From NCBI RefSeq assembly GCF_964019385.1, contig NC_088644.1, forward strand, positions 42,899,192 through 42,963,191: 64,000 nucleotides of DNA. The letters run 5' to 3'. Source of the stretch: Sycon ciliatum (taxonomy: Eukaryota > Porifera > Calcarea > Leucosolenida > Sycettidae). Shown one piece after another: positions 9,488-19,596 of the stretch. The translations under genes were made by a program, and so were the position numbers. The notes beneath the pieces are model-generated. The model made no database searches. It saw only the letters and a list, made by a program, of their open reading frames with translations, and had not been told where the DNA came from. Numbering within the stretch: position 1 is the first letter of the stretch; each line of letters starts with the position of its first letter.

Positions 9488-10518
9488 CAGGCTCCAGCGG
9501 ATTATGCTCGCGAAATCAAGGAATTATGCTTTCAAGGATTCTCGCATTATGCTCGTAAAATCCTCATATGCTTTAGCACCCGGGGATATACATTCATTTT
9601 GTTGTACTTATGGAGCCTCAAAGTTCGGGAAATTGTGCCTTTTTTCGTACTTGCAAGTTGCAAGTGGCCATAAGTACAACAAAATACATGTACATGTACA
9701 TGAATATACCCATACCAAGGTGTCCATGCATGTAAGAGCCTAAGAGGTCAACATGGAAAAGAGAAAACAATACTTCTTCTATTCATTACTTGATTTCTTT
9801 TGTACTTCAGTAAAAATATTATTTCATTGCCAAATTAGTTTGAGTTACCTTTGAAAATTATCATGTGCAACTGTCTTCGTAATCATCATACTCGTCCATC
9901 CGATGTCACCCTGGGCCTCACCCTGCGAATAATCAGCTCATCTCTCCCGTAGCTCCACTTCTCCTTCCATCATGACCGAACATCAACTATACATCAATTT
10001 AGAGCAATATCCGTAGCCTGCAGTCATATCATGGCTGCTAAAATCCAGACTGGTCATGACTGCGTAACATGGCATAATGTACAAATGTAATGTACGTGTA
10101 CCGGTACATGTTCACGTAGTTTTGCGGACGACCCGCCACTATCTCTTCCGCCCCAGGATACCTGATGAAGGCTGATTCACTCACATCTTCGGCTACATGT
10201 ACCGTGTCAGTGTGAAAAAGAACTTTGAAGAAGACGAGTTCGAGCATACAATAATGTATTGCCATGATTTCTACCCTGCTTTTCATTGAAAACACTATCT
10301 GCATCACCTCCAAACCCTTTGCCATGCAGACCACCAGCACTGATCAGGTGCATTGTACACAATTGTATAGCCTACATACTAGAACTGTGGGATAATCGTG
10401 TAGTTATGCTCCTACCACCGAGAGGATGCCAAATTATGCTCCAAATTTTCAACCACCAAAATTTGGCATAATTTCATTATGCCAATAATAATTATGCCGG
10501 CATAATCGGGCGTGCCTA
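9488..10518 (-). mobile_element. second copy of the GCATAAT-rich hAT-like element, inverted
   Basis: The reverse complement is colinear with 6231-7668 but lacks the 490-bp MITE, so it serves as the empty-site control for that insertion. The termini are diverged (CAGGCTCCAGCGGATTATG at the left, GGGCGTGCCTA at the right) and I see no clean target duplication. No coding. Confidence 0.8.
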
Positions 10519-10776
10519 CCAGAGACGGAACAGAACCAATGACTTTCTGGTTCGGTTTGGCGTAACGTGATGATACTTGGCGACGGATGGGATTTCTTTG
10601 TGGTGCTTCTTTCTTTGCCTGTTTGTTTGCAGGGAGTCCGACCTCTTCTGTATTTCAGTAGGGTGAAGTTGGGTACGTGTCATCCTCTTGGCTTGTATTT
10701 GTATTTGTATTTCTTTTATTAATTTTTACATCGCAAGTCAAACGGGCAATCATGCCCAATGTTAAATATGATGATG
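10519..10776. other. intergenic
   Basis: Nothing recognised apart from a (GTATTT)n stretch near 10695-10712. Confidence 0.4.
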
Positions 10777-10784
10777 ATGACGAT

Positions 10785-10821
10785 CAGGGAGTAGTACAAT
10801 ACGGTATTGTACTACTCCCTG
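10785..10821. mobile_element. 37-bp palindromic nano-MITE, copy 1
   Basis: A palindrome starting CAGGGAGTAGTACAATAC and ending in its exact complement, with a 1-nt centre. It is flanked by the perfect 8-bp direct repeat ATGACGAT (10777-10784 and 10822-10829). The CAGGG terminus plus the 8-bp duplication are hAT hallmarks. Copies 2 and 3 are at 29891 and 26670. No coding is possible, so it would have to be mobilised in trans. Confidence 0.9.
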
Positions 10822-10829
10822 ATGACGAT

Positions 10830-11124
10830 GGAAAGGGAGAAACGATTTTTAAAAGAACAAGATTAGATAACCTGGATTAAGGGGAGTGAAGAAAACAGTG
10901 AGTATAGGAATCTCTCCTTGGATCCTCAACATTGGTCATGAAAGTACAATGGACGTGAGATGTGCAAGGGGAGGACAACTAGAGGGGAATACTAGGCTGT
11001 GAGATTCCGAAGTACCGGTACATGTATTTTGTGTTTGTTTTATTGTAATGCGTTGCAAATCCAATCATCCCCAAACGAATAAAAGGTAGGATAAACTGGA
11101 TAGGTGGAGTAAAGAAAACAGTGA
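10830..11124. other. intergenic
   Basis: Nothing recognised. A repeated phrase AAAACAGTGAGT occurs twice (about 10893 and 11116). Confidence 0.4.
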
Positions 11125-11132
11125 GTCTAGAG

Positions 11133-12248
11133 TAGGCCTTGACAGATTATGCTAGCATAATTTTTCGCATAATTCCTACCAAAATCGAATAATCGCATAA
11201 TTCGAGGCAAATTGCATACGAATCGCATAAAATTGGAATACTCCGCCTGTTCGCATCAAATTCCATACAGTTGTACATGTACATGTTCGACAAGTACAAG
11301 TACAAGTACAAGTACAAGTAGACGCACCAGGGGTCCAGGAAGGCGTAGGTTTACGACTCCCTTGATGACATGTTCAGTCCTCTACAATCAGTGACCAGGG
11401 TGACGGTCGCAGCTAGGTCGGACGGTGCGTTGACCCCGTTGAACTTTTGCTACTACAGTACAACGCCCTCTACAAAAAAATTCACCTGTTATTTTGCACA
11501 GAACCATCATATACATCAGCAGCATATGTGAGCATAATGCGGCATAATGTAATGGGTAGCCGAGTGGTAGGCGCGGCGAAATCAACAAGAATTACTTTTA
11601 TTCTACTTTCAGGTACACACCTGAGATATTATTATTAATGAAAGAAGAAGCGGCAAAATAACTGACTTTCTCTCCGGTGCACACCTGGAGGTTGAATAGC
11701 TCGTTATTATCAAAATCTCATCTTCCTCGAGTTAGCTTTCATTGCTATGTAATCTAATCTACTAGTAATCTAATCTTCATCAAAACAGAAATGCGCAGCC
11801 GCTTTTATGCAGCAGACGACGTACGCTTACATACGGAGATACACTAAATATACATCAGGCAAGCTCCGTATTAGTTCCGTACTGCTTCCGTATTGGTCGG
11901 GCAGGGATACTACAATAATAATATTATGATAACTTTTAGCACAAAAATAGCATAATTCTGCAATTTTTTCAGTAATGCGAAAAGCATAATTTCATAACCG
12001 NNNNNNNNNNNNNNNNNNNNNNNNNNNNNNNNNNNNNNNNNNNNNNNNNNNNNNNNNNNNNNNNNNNNNNNNNNNNNNNNNNNNNNNNNNNNNNNNNNNN
12101 NNNNNNNNNNNNNNNNNNNNNNNNNNNNNNNNNNNNNNNNNNNNNNNNNNNNNNNNNNNNNNNNNNNNNNNNNNNNNNNNNNNNNNNNNNNNNNNNNNNN
12201 CAATCAATAAAATTTCACGAATATATTAGCATAATCTGTCAAGGCCTA
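11133..12248. mobile_element. second TAGGCCTTGACAG hAT-like MITE, interrupted and containing the assembly gap
   Basis: The same termini as 7129-7618, flanked by the perfect 8-bp duplication GTCTAGAG (11125-11132 and 12249-12256). Relative to the other copy it holds an extra ~375 bp at about 11550-11925 and the 200-N gap. The extra insert starts with a tRNA-like phrase (GTAGCCGAGTGGT) and carries no recognisable B box. Confidence 0.85.
12001..12200. other. assembly gap of 200 Ns
   Basis: A run of N. It falls inside a repeat-rich MITE, a usual place for assembly failure. Confidence 1.
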
Positions 12249-12256
12249 GTCTAGAG

Positions 12257-13400
12257 AACTCTGGGGATAGGGAACATCCTAGCATTAGCCATGAAAGTAA
12301 ACTTTCAACAGACGCTTGAATCAGCATGTGGTAGGGCAGGACTTTAAAGAGGGGGCAAAAGATTCCACAATTACTTAGCAGCAGCAAATACTGGTCTATG
12401 AGATCCCCAAGTACATGTACTGCGGATGTTGGGAAGGGGCAGATTGCAGGCATCCTGACCTCTGGTGGCACGGGGCAGCGAACTGTAGTCCAGGCGTGAT
12501 TTGAGCAGCAAACTGACATAGACGTGAAGAATACGGTGCATGAGAAGCCGCAACTTGCAATCCGCCTGCTCAACAGCCGGACAGATGCCAAGTTGGGCAT
12601 ACAGCTGCATAGTGTGGGTACGTGAGGGCTGGGTTGTGATACAGTGGATGCAGCGCTTATCCAGTCTGATGAGGATCTGTTTGAGGCTTGCTGAAAGGCT
12701 GGCGAAGTAGGCGTTCGAGGCTTAAGGTGGCAGTCTGGGTTCGCGGCCCGACCGCATGAAAACAGCCGTAACTTCCATAATAATTGATGAATTTTGCTCA
12801 AATCTTGACCACATACCCAGTGTATTTCACTAAGTCCAATGAAGTATAAATCAAGCTCACACATGGGAATCTGCAGACACAATAGTCAAATCTGCGATTA
12901 TGCCGTACCACCAATACCTTAGACGCAATATGCAAACGCAGAAAGAAGCTGGGTAGAAACTGAGTGCTCCACAGGATTTCCTTCACATATACCTAGGTGC
13001 TAAGTGGAGCGGAATTTTGAAATCATATTCAGAACAAAGTACTCAAGCTGTCAAACAAAAATCATGCAATCGCGCAAAATTTAGGTCCTCGATCAGTAGC
13101 ACTTTACTCAAAGCTACTATTATTATTATTATTATACGCATTCCCGCGGCAGCGTCAACCAAGCAGTTATGCTTGATCCACACGTTCGCTTATGCTGGAC
13201 ATTGAAACAAAGCAGATGTAGACAGCTCCTAGAGAATGGGGCTCTACAAAACCAATGATCGAAGTTAGTCCTTCAGTAACATGGAGCGTCATAAAATTGG
13301 TCTCATTGGAAAAATGTCATCACTATTGTCTCCTCATGTAGCATCATGGTCAATGGGTGGCCAGATAATTATACGTATGAGGTTGAGTTGCCAGATAATT
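12257..13400. other. intergenic, no gene recognised
   Basis: The long minus-strand ORF at 12226-12882 shows no motif and low-complexity codon content; I do not call it. A short (ATT)n lies near 13118-13133. Confidence 0.5.
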
Positions 13401-13471
13401 ATTAAAAGATTCAAATAGTAATATTATTATAGAATGGTTGTTATGAGTTTATAAGGGTGCCATGGCTGTTT

Positions 13472-16105
13472 CTACTTGTGACGAGGGTGTGCACAAACAC
13501 TCTTCACCAGCGCGTTCCATGCTGGACGGTCCACAGCAATCCGCTCCAGACGGCGCAAGTCCTCAACACTCCGCAGGTGCCCATTGTTCGACTGGGACAG
13601 ATCGGTGTGGAGCTTTATTGGTAGTGTCACCCTCGGCCTCCCACGGTACCTCCCCTCGGGTGCCTGAAAGTATTGCTCCATGCTCAATCGTGCTGGCGTG
13701 TCCTTACCCAGGCGAAGCACATGCCCGAATAAACTCCAGCGTGAATTTCGGATCAAGTCCGACACCGGCTCCACTCCACATCGGGCATACAACGCCAAAT
13801 TACTAATCTTTTGTGGCCATGTGATGCCGAGAAGTGACCTGAGTTGCCTTCTATGGAAAGCGTCCAGGGAGCGTTCGCTAGCAACCGTCAGGCCCCAGGT
13901 GCCTGAATTATAGAGAAGTATCGGCATGATAAAGGCGCAGTACAACCTCATACGCAGAGGCTCTCGGATCAGTCCTCGGCGCTTCCAAAGAGACCACATG
14001 GATCGGAAGGCAGCCTCGGCCAATTGCCTGCGACGTGTCACATCCTCAATGTCGCCCAGGAGTGAGCCCAGCTTTCGGGATGTCCTCCAGCGCTCGTCAA
14101 TTCTGTCTACAGATCGACCCAGCTCTGTCCACTCAGTTTTGGTGTTGTTGACTCTCAGGGCCCACTGCCCGAGAGTGTGGTCTATGACCGGTTCGAGCTC
14201 TGTGAGCCATTAACGACTAAGGCTTATGAAATCAGTGTCATCTGCGTAGACAAGCTCAAATGGAATGTTGATGCTTTGATCCATTGGCGGTCTGTTTCGT
14301 GCCACCTGGGTGCTCCTCAGATCTCTCAGTGCTGCCTCTAAGTATATAACAAACAACACCGGGGAGAGAGAATCACCCTGCGGGGTGCCAATTGTAGTTT
14401 CAAGGGACTCTGATACTGCCCTGCCGATGCGTACCTGCAGAGTTGTGTTGGTCAACAGCACTCTAACCAGCCGAACATCATCCTCCGTCAGGAAAGACTC
14501 GAGAACTGTCAACAGTTTGTCACGATGTATACAGTCGAATGCTTTGGACATGTCGATTCCAAGAATGGTCATTTCCCGCCGATAATGCTGACATGTTGCT
14601 GCAAACCATCTGTGGCTCCAAACAAGGTCCGCTGTAGATCGGCCTGCTCTGAAACCACTCTGCGTCGGAGACAAGTACTCACCGACTTTCGACGATATTC
14701 TTCGCAATGTAATAATGGAGAGCGTTTTGCGTAATGATGTAAGGAGGACAATAGGGCGCAGATTTCCAGGTGGTCCAACCGTCTTTCCTGGTTTCTGCAA
14801 CGGTACCAGTGTGCCACATCCCAGGTCAAGGTGCTGGTGAGTTGTAAACATGCTGTTGAACAGACAGGCAATGTGAGGTGCTAGGTTTTCTCTTCCATAT
14901 TTCAAGAGTTCGCCTGGGACTCCATCTGGGCCAGGGGACCTTCCATTATTCAGTTTTTTCAGTGCGTTGGAGACCTCAGCAGATGAGATTTGTCTTTGGA
15001 GGCTTCTTGGGCGACCGGTGAATGGCTCGACGCCTGCATCCACATTCCCACGAAACTGGTCATGGAAGTGGCTCCGGACCGCAGATGCCGCCTCCTGGTC
15101 ATCGGCTATGAAGCGACCCTTCTGGTCATGTACAATGGGCTTTCGGCTTGGCTTTCTGGTCATCAGCTGGACCGCTTTGAACATCCGTGCTCCATTCTTC
15201 AACCTCTCGACTTCCGCTGCTCTCTCTTGCATAATTTTCTCTGCATTGTCTCGGCATTTTGTTCTTATAGCGTGAAGGATTCTGTTTCGTTTCGTCTTGA
15301 GAGATGCTTTGGTGTCAGGGTTGTTAGTGCTACCAATGCTGATCCGCAGTGATCTCTGTTCCAGGGACAGCAGCTCAATTTCATGATCTGGTGCTTTGCG
15401 ACGAGTTTTCTGCTGGACTGTGCCAAGGACATCACCTGCTGCACTCCTGACCACTTCCATAAGCCTCCGGGATCTTTCCTGCAGGCCGGTATTGCCTTGG
15501 ACCTGATCGGCAGCTAGCAGCTCACTGGCCAACTTCTCAGCATATTCCTCTTGGACTTGTCCTTCGGCTAGTTTGAATGTGTTGAACTTAGGCGCCTGCA
15601 GATCATCTTTCTTCCTCTGTCCAAATATTCCATATAGCCTCTGGAGGTCCAACCGCGCAACAACGAGCCTGTGGTCAGACGAGAGGGTGCATCCACCATA
15701 GCTACGACTGTCAAGGAGAAGCCGCCTCTGGGTAGATTTACACAGCACGTAATCTATTTGGTTATACACAGGAACAGTAGCTCCACTGGCTCCATTCCTG
15801 CGATGTCCTGTCCAAGTAGTCACATGCCGTGCATTATGCTGAAAGGCAGTGTTACAGATGAACAAGTCACTAGCATGGCAAAAGTCTATCAGGCTTTGGC
15901 CACTCAGGTTCCTTTTCCCTCTACCATGCCTCCCACAACATGTTTCTCTTGCATCCGACTTTTTCCCAACCTTAGCATTGAAGTCTCCAGCGAAGAGGAC
16001 GATAGCTGACGATTTTGTTTGATTATATGCACTATTCAAGTCGGAATAGAATTTGTCCAATTCATCAGCGTCGCGGGCAACTAACGAAGACGTTGGTGCG
16101 TACAC
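13472..16105 (-). pseudogene. LINE ORF2-like endonuclease/reverse transcriptase, one in-frame stop
   Basis: The frame reads from the APE-endonuclease motif VYAPTS through AGDFNAKVG and IDYVL, then reverse transcriptase motif A (MSKAFDCIHRD), motif B (GTPQGDSLSPVLF) and motif C (VYADDTDF). A TAA at about 14207-14209 comes just after motif C, and the same frame then continues into the RT thumb and C-terminal domain (YNSGTWGL, LFGHVLRLG, RGRPRVTLP) to a stop at 13472. Apart from the inverted 5' end, that TAA is the only lesion I see in about 878 codons. The protein would nick target DNA and reverse-transcribe its own RNA in the nucleus. The YADD motif is intact, but the ORF cannot be expressed whole from this locus. 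It is an animal APE-type LINE of the jockey/RTE/L2 grade; I cannot fix the clade. Confidence 0.88.
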
Positions 16106-16225
16106 ATTGATAATGTGCTACTGTTCGGTTGAGGGAAGTTGCGTTCTCTCTCTCTCCTGCTCCTCCACTTTGGAGCGGGAGAGTTCTGTATTTATTGGAC
16201 ATGACGACTGGCTAGGATACTGGGA

Positions 16226-16595
16226 ATGGGCGGAAGAAAGCCGAAGCGCAGGCCGTTTGCCGTAGGCAGCTTCAACGTCCGCGGGCTGAACTCAAATTTC
16301 CGTCAGGACGCCTTGCGACGCGACCTAAAAAGCTATCGTATCGACTTGTGTTGTCTTCAGGAAACAAAGCTGACTGGCAGCCTTGACACTGAGAAGGACG
16401 GCTATCGACTTATCGCCCTGGCACCTCAATGTCGCCACTATGGGCTTGCATTTGTTGTGTCGTCTTCGTTATCGTCGCAAATTCAGAAATATTGGAGCTT
16501 GTCGGACCGAGTGGCTGTGCTGACTATCAACCTGCCTTCACGGGCGGGCAATGGAGGCACCAAGGCATCCACTCTCGCCATTATCAATGTGTACG
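16226..16595 (+). pseudogene. inverted 5' end of the same LINE: N-terminal endonuclease
   Basis: It starts at an ATG (MGGRKPKRRPF), then carries the APE-endonuclease motifs FNVRGL and LQETKL and ends at AIINVY. After that the frame runs into unrelated DNA (EKLLDKYKNP, stop). The lost continuation, APTSS..., is found on the opposite strand at 16105. It is therefore the N-terminal 120-odd residues of the adjacent LINE, flipped during insertion, not a separate gene. Confidence 0.88.
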
Positions 16596-16804
16596 AAAAG
16601 CTACTAGACAAATATAAAAATCCATGACACTTAGCACCTAGATAAATGCTCACAGTTTCCAAAAATGTATGGTTTATGGGGTCTGTGACTTACAGGTTCT
16701 TTGCTACGCTGTCTAAGAGGTACGGGACTCAGTGGAAAATGGAGAAAAAAAGTGCTCTGTGCAAGTAGGTGTGTCTGTCCAACTAGAACTTACTAGAACT
16801 TAGT

Positions 16805-17190
16805 CGAAGCCACCAGCTTCATATGTCAAACCTTCTTCCTCTTGCTGCTCATCCTGGATGCCCTTCCTGATCCTCCTTCGCTTCTTTCGTGACCTCTTCC
16901 CTTCTTCTGACTTCTTTCTGGCAGCATGTGCCTGTCTCTCACGGTCTAGCAGCTTGATGAGACGTGTCGTATGGTGTCCAGTAGGAGGCCCATCTCGTCC
17001 AGAACGCGTTTCACTGCCACACCTCCATCATTGAACCAGGCCACGGCCAGGCAGACGCACATCTGGACAGTGGGAGCGGATGCAAAGCCTGTCTTTGGAC
17101 ACAACTGCCACACGAGTCCATTGAACGCTTCGTTGCGATTCTGTGTAGCACCCTTCTGGCAGCGCTCGAGCAAACTCCGGTCGGACAACC
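16805..17190 (-). pseudogene. C-terminal fragment of a transposase-derived protein (TQNxNEx2N type)
   Basis: The minus strand reads LLERCQKGATQNRNEAFNGL, then VWQLCPKTGF...AVAWFNDG, then a basic tail (ARKKSEEGKRSRKKRRR), ending in TYEAGGFD and a stop. This order matches the C-terminal part of a family common in invertebrate genomes and related to Mutator-like transposases: catalytic-domain end with N-x-N-E-x-x-N, an FNDG motif, a charged tail. A frame break lies at about 16945-16950, between the two parts. The upstream catalytic residues are not in the window, so this is a fragment. The family call is from memory of motif order and is uncertain. Confidence 0.45.
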
Positions 17191-17299
17191 GAATGTAGAC
17201 CGCTACCTTGCCGCTACTGCAAATCCAGACGAGGCCGATGTAGATGTCAGTACCAAAGGCACGTCCGTTACTGGCACTGCCTGCTGCGATGATGCTCCC

Positions 17300-17667
17300 T
17301 TTGACGTTCCAATGGCTGTTGATGTTGATGAAGAGGAGGAGGGAGATGAGGAAGATGCTGACGACGACGATGACGACAACGACGGAGGAATGTCAAGTCG
17401 GTTTCATTGTCACGTAATTCCAAAGTATGTACTGGTTCTAGTAGTGGTGTTAGGGTGTATGAATCTTCTGTTGCTAACCATCTTGTTCAGAATAGTGATT
17501 GTCGTTCTAGTTATACTGATGATTGCTTTTCTGTTTGGTCTCGTTCACGTAGTCAAAGGTATTTGCGTGTATTGGAGTCTATCTACATTTTTACAACCAA
17601 GCCGATTTTGTGTAGGCAGAAAAAGAATTTGTTTACGTTGAAATTTTTTGTGAATTTAGATCAGTAG
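17300..17667 (+). pseudogene. C-terminal end of a Penelope-like element protein
   Basis: An acidic linker (DEEEEGDEEDADDDDDDN) is followed, after a frame change, by CFSVWSRSRSQRYLRVLESI and TTKPILCRQKKNL, then a stop. The pattern F-x-V-x6-R-x-LRVLESIYI-x4-KP-x-L-C-x-QKK matches the C-terminal block of the better-preserved PLE at 20992-21110 (RARYVQQLKVLEAVCIRTHK). In PLEs this block follows the GIY-YIG endonuclease. Reverse transcriptase and endonuclease are absent here, so it is a 5'-truncated, frame-broken remnant. A hammerhead core lies 190 bp downstream. Confidence 0.65.
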
Positions 17668-17852
17668 TTCTCGTTTGTGGTTGCATGGTAACTTTCTAGT
17701 GGTAAATTTATCGCATCTGTTGTCACCTGATATCGTTGATTGATGTAATGTTTCTTTCAGCTCTCATTTTCTCGCGCTAGTTAGGGTCTAAATTATTACT
17801 TGCATTGTGCGTATATATATTGAGTTAAGAGCTATTGTTGATTTGCCAGTAA

Positions 17853-17886
17853 TCCTCTGATGAGATGGCGACGAAAACGTTTAGGA
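17853..17886 (+). ncRNA. hammerhead ribozyme core (PLE-associated)
   Basis: CTGATGA at 17857-17863, GAA at 17873-17875, then the self-complementary stem III AACGTT, a U at the cleavage position (17882) and AGGA, which pairs with UCCU (17853-17856) as stem I. The stem II segment (GAUGGCGAC) closes with one G-C pair only. Loopless palindromic stem III is known in PLE and retrozyme hammerheads that act as dimers. It lies downstream of PLE C-terminal coding, which agrees with that class. Confidence 0.6.
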
Positions 17887-18051
17887 ACAAGCTTCTTTAT
17901 TTACATGAAAACAAGTTTTGCTAATGGTGTTTGTATATTTATGACAGGTGTACTGAGTACGCAGCTTACTCTATTTATTGCGTTGATTACATTTTTATCT
18001 CCACGGAAGTTTTTTAATTATTATTATTTATTAATTTGAAACTCGGGTATT

Positions 18052-18913
18052 GAGCCAATAATAAAAGTAGAAAGGAAAAGGACATATGGAAACGAGTTAA
18101 GAGCAACTCTCCACCACCGTACCTAGATACTATATACAGTCAGAAAGTGCAACAACTAGGCACAAAACTGACAGAGTACTGAGACATTCGACGTCCTGAC
18201 ACCTAGCTTCAACACATCTCCGTAGCGCTAACCGACAGCCTTCCAACTTGGAAAGTTCAAGGTTATGGAAAGACCAAAGAGGGGAAGGCAAGCGCGACGA
18301 AAACGAGTACAAGCTACAGTCCCAACGGAACAAACTAACTACAATTCGAAGCAGGAAAGCAGCACACCACCCAACTTGGGTGGGTCATAAATATCAAAGA
18401 TAAGTTAAGAAGGGGGAAGCTTTGCGAGAACGAATTGAGTACCGTAGGAGTTTAGATTTCGGCTTGTACAATTCGTTCTCGCAAAGCTTCCCCCTTCTTA
18501 ACTTATCTTTGATATTTTTGACCCACCCAAGTTGGGTGGTGTGCTGCTTTGCTGCTTCGAATTGTAGTTAGACCGCTTTGTCAAATCGCCTACTGGTCTC
18601 GTCATCGTCCAGTGACAATCGACATTCTTTGTTCCGTTGGGACTGTAGCTTGTGCTCGTTTTCGTTGCGCTTGCCTTCCCCTCTTTGGTCTTTCCATAAC
18701 CTTGAACCTTCCAAGTTGGAAGGCTGTCGGTTAGCGCTACGGAGATGTGTTGAAGCTAGGTGTCAGGACGTCGAATGTCTCAGTACTCTGTCAGTTTTGT
18801 GCCTAGTTGTTGCAGCTTCTGACTGTATTATAGTATGTAGTTACGGTGGTGGAGAGTTACTCTTAACTCGTTTCCATAATGTCCTTTTCCTTTCTACTAT
18901 TAAGTATTATTAG
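18052..18913. repeat. 0.86-kb near-perfect palindrome
   Basis: The left arm 18052-18437 and right arm 18469-18913 are inverted copies around a 31-bp spacer. The right arm holds about 54 extra bases (near 18570-18625). The outer ends show small indels. Both arms carry the same open frame (LPSPLWSFHNLE...) reading outward from the centre, of unknown meaning. There is no target duplication. It could be two head-to-head element ends or an inverted duplication. Confidence 0.9.
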
Positions 18914-19221
18914 GCTAAAACAAATAATAACCTTGTTTCCGGTCGGCCGACTGGGCCACTTTTTCCCAAATTCTGAAACTTTTTTGGTCCCAAATGTATA
19001 CAAACGGTGGCAATGTCATGTGTGCAAGTACATTCAACAAGTCATAACTCAGTCAAATCTCAACCGAATTCCACAATCGAAACACCTACAAGGTAGCAGA
19101 GATTCTCAGCTGTCGGCTCGAAAACCTCCAACACAATGATGCAATAAAAAATATTAATTATTGTAGATTGCAAAAAAAGAAAGAAAGAAAAAAAGTAATC
19201 TACGTGGAGATAAAAGTTTAA
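18914..19221. other. intergenic
   Basis: Nothing recognised. A purine-rich AAAGAAAGAAAG run lies near 19177-19195, just before the PLE. Confidence 0.4.
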
Positions 19222-19298
19222 TAATAGCTATGAAAAGTATGAATGCCGCAGACATCACCACGCAACATGACAATTTGTTCAAGGTTTGGTTTTGTGTG

Positions 19299-19338
19299 TT
19301 TCCATAATCGATTTTCAAGCTCCGATCATCAGTGGAAA
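19299..19338 (-). ncRNA. hammerhead ribozyme core in the left (inverted) PLE terminal copy
   Basis: On the minus strand: UUUCCA (stem I), CUGAUGA, a UCGGAGCUU segment, GAA, the self-complementary stem III AAUCGAUU, A at the cleavage position, and UGGAAA closing stem I with 6 bp. Stem II is not evident. The same core is at 22553-22592. Confidence 0.6.
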
Positions 19339-19596
19339 TACGGAACTAAAGTGATCAAGGGAAAAACAAAGGTTAAAAATCCAAAGAAGTGTGACACATG
19401 ACGGGTAACTTGTGGTAAGTATTACAAAAAGTGAGAACTAAGATAAAGAGTAAGTGTGACAAACGGGCATGAACAGTGCAGAAACAACTCATGAACACGG
19501 GGTGCAAACTCACGAAAATAACCTAAGTGCTAAAACATGTTCTTTTTGCTTACACAAATCGGGCTTATGCGTACGAATACAAACAGCTTCAACACC

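Larger units (their letters stand above)
13440..16595 (-). mobile_element. LINE with a 5' inversion of the twin-priming type
   Basis: The body (endonuclease remainder, reverse transcriptase, C-terminal domain) is on the minus strand at 13472-16115. The 5' UTR and start of the endonuclease are on the plus strand at about 16116-16595. The 17-bp word CATTATCAATGTGTACG occurs at both the break (16099-16115, minus) and the outer end (16579-16595, plus), so the two parts would join exactly at the INVYAPTS motif. This geometry is what twin priming yields in L1. Target duplications could not be identified with confidence. Confidence 0.9.

Noticed and set aside
11550..11600. tRNA-Ser-like start (GTAGCCGAGTGGT)
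   Set aside because: No T arm or acceptor pairing follows; at most a SINE head.
12226..12882. 218-codon minus-strand ORF
   Set aside because: No motif, no start context, and it begins and ends in unrelated DNA. Probably chance.
16121..16225. Possible separate gene start beside the plus-strand endonuclease ORF
   Set aside because: It is the inverted 5' UTR of the same LINE.
12993..16643. 14-bp inverted match (CACTTAGCACCTAG) flanking the LINE
   Set aside because: A match of this length between any two points of a 64-kb window is expected by chance, and the orientation does not fit a target duplication.
19537..19596. Apparent N-terminus of the PLE ORF (MFFLLTQIG...)
   Set aside because: It is the antisense of the element's own C-terminal coding, brought in by the inverted terminal copy.
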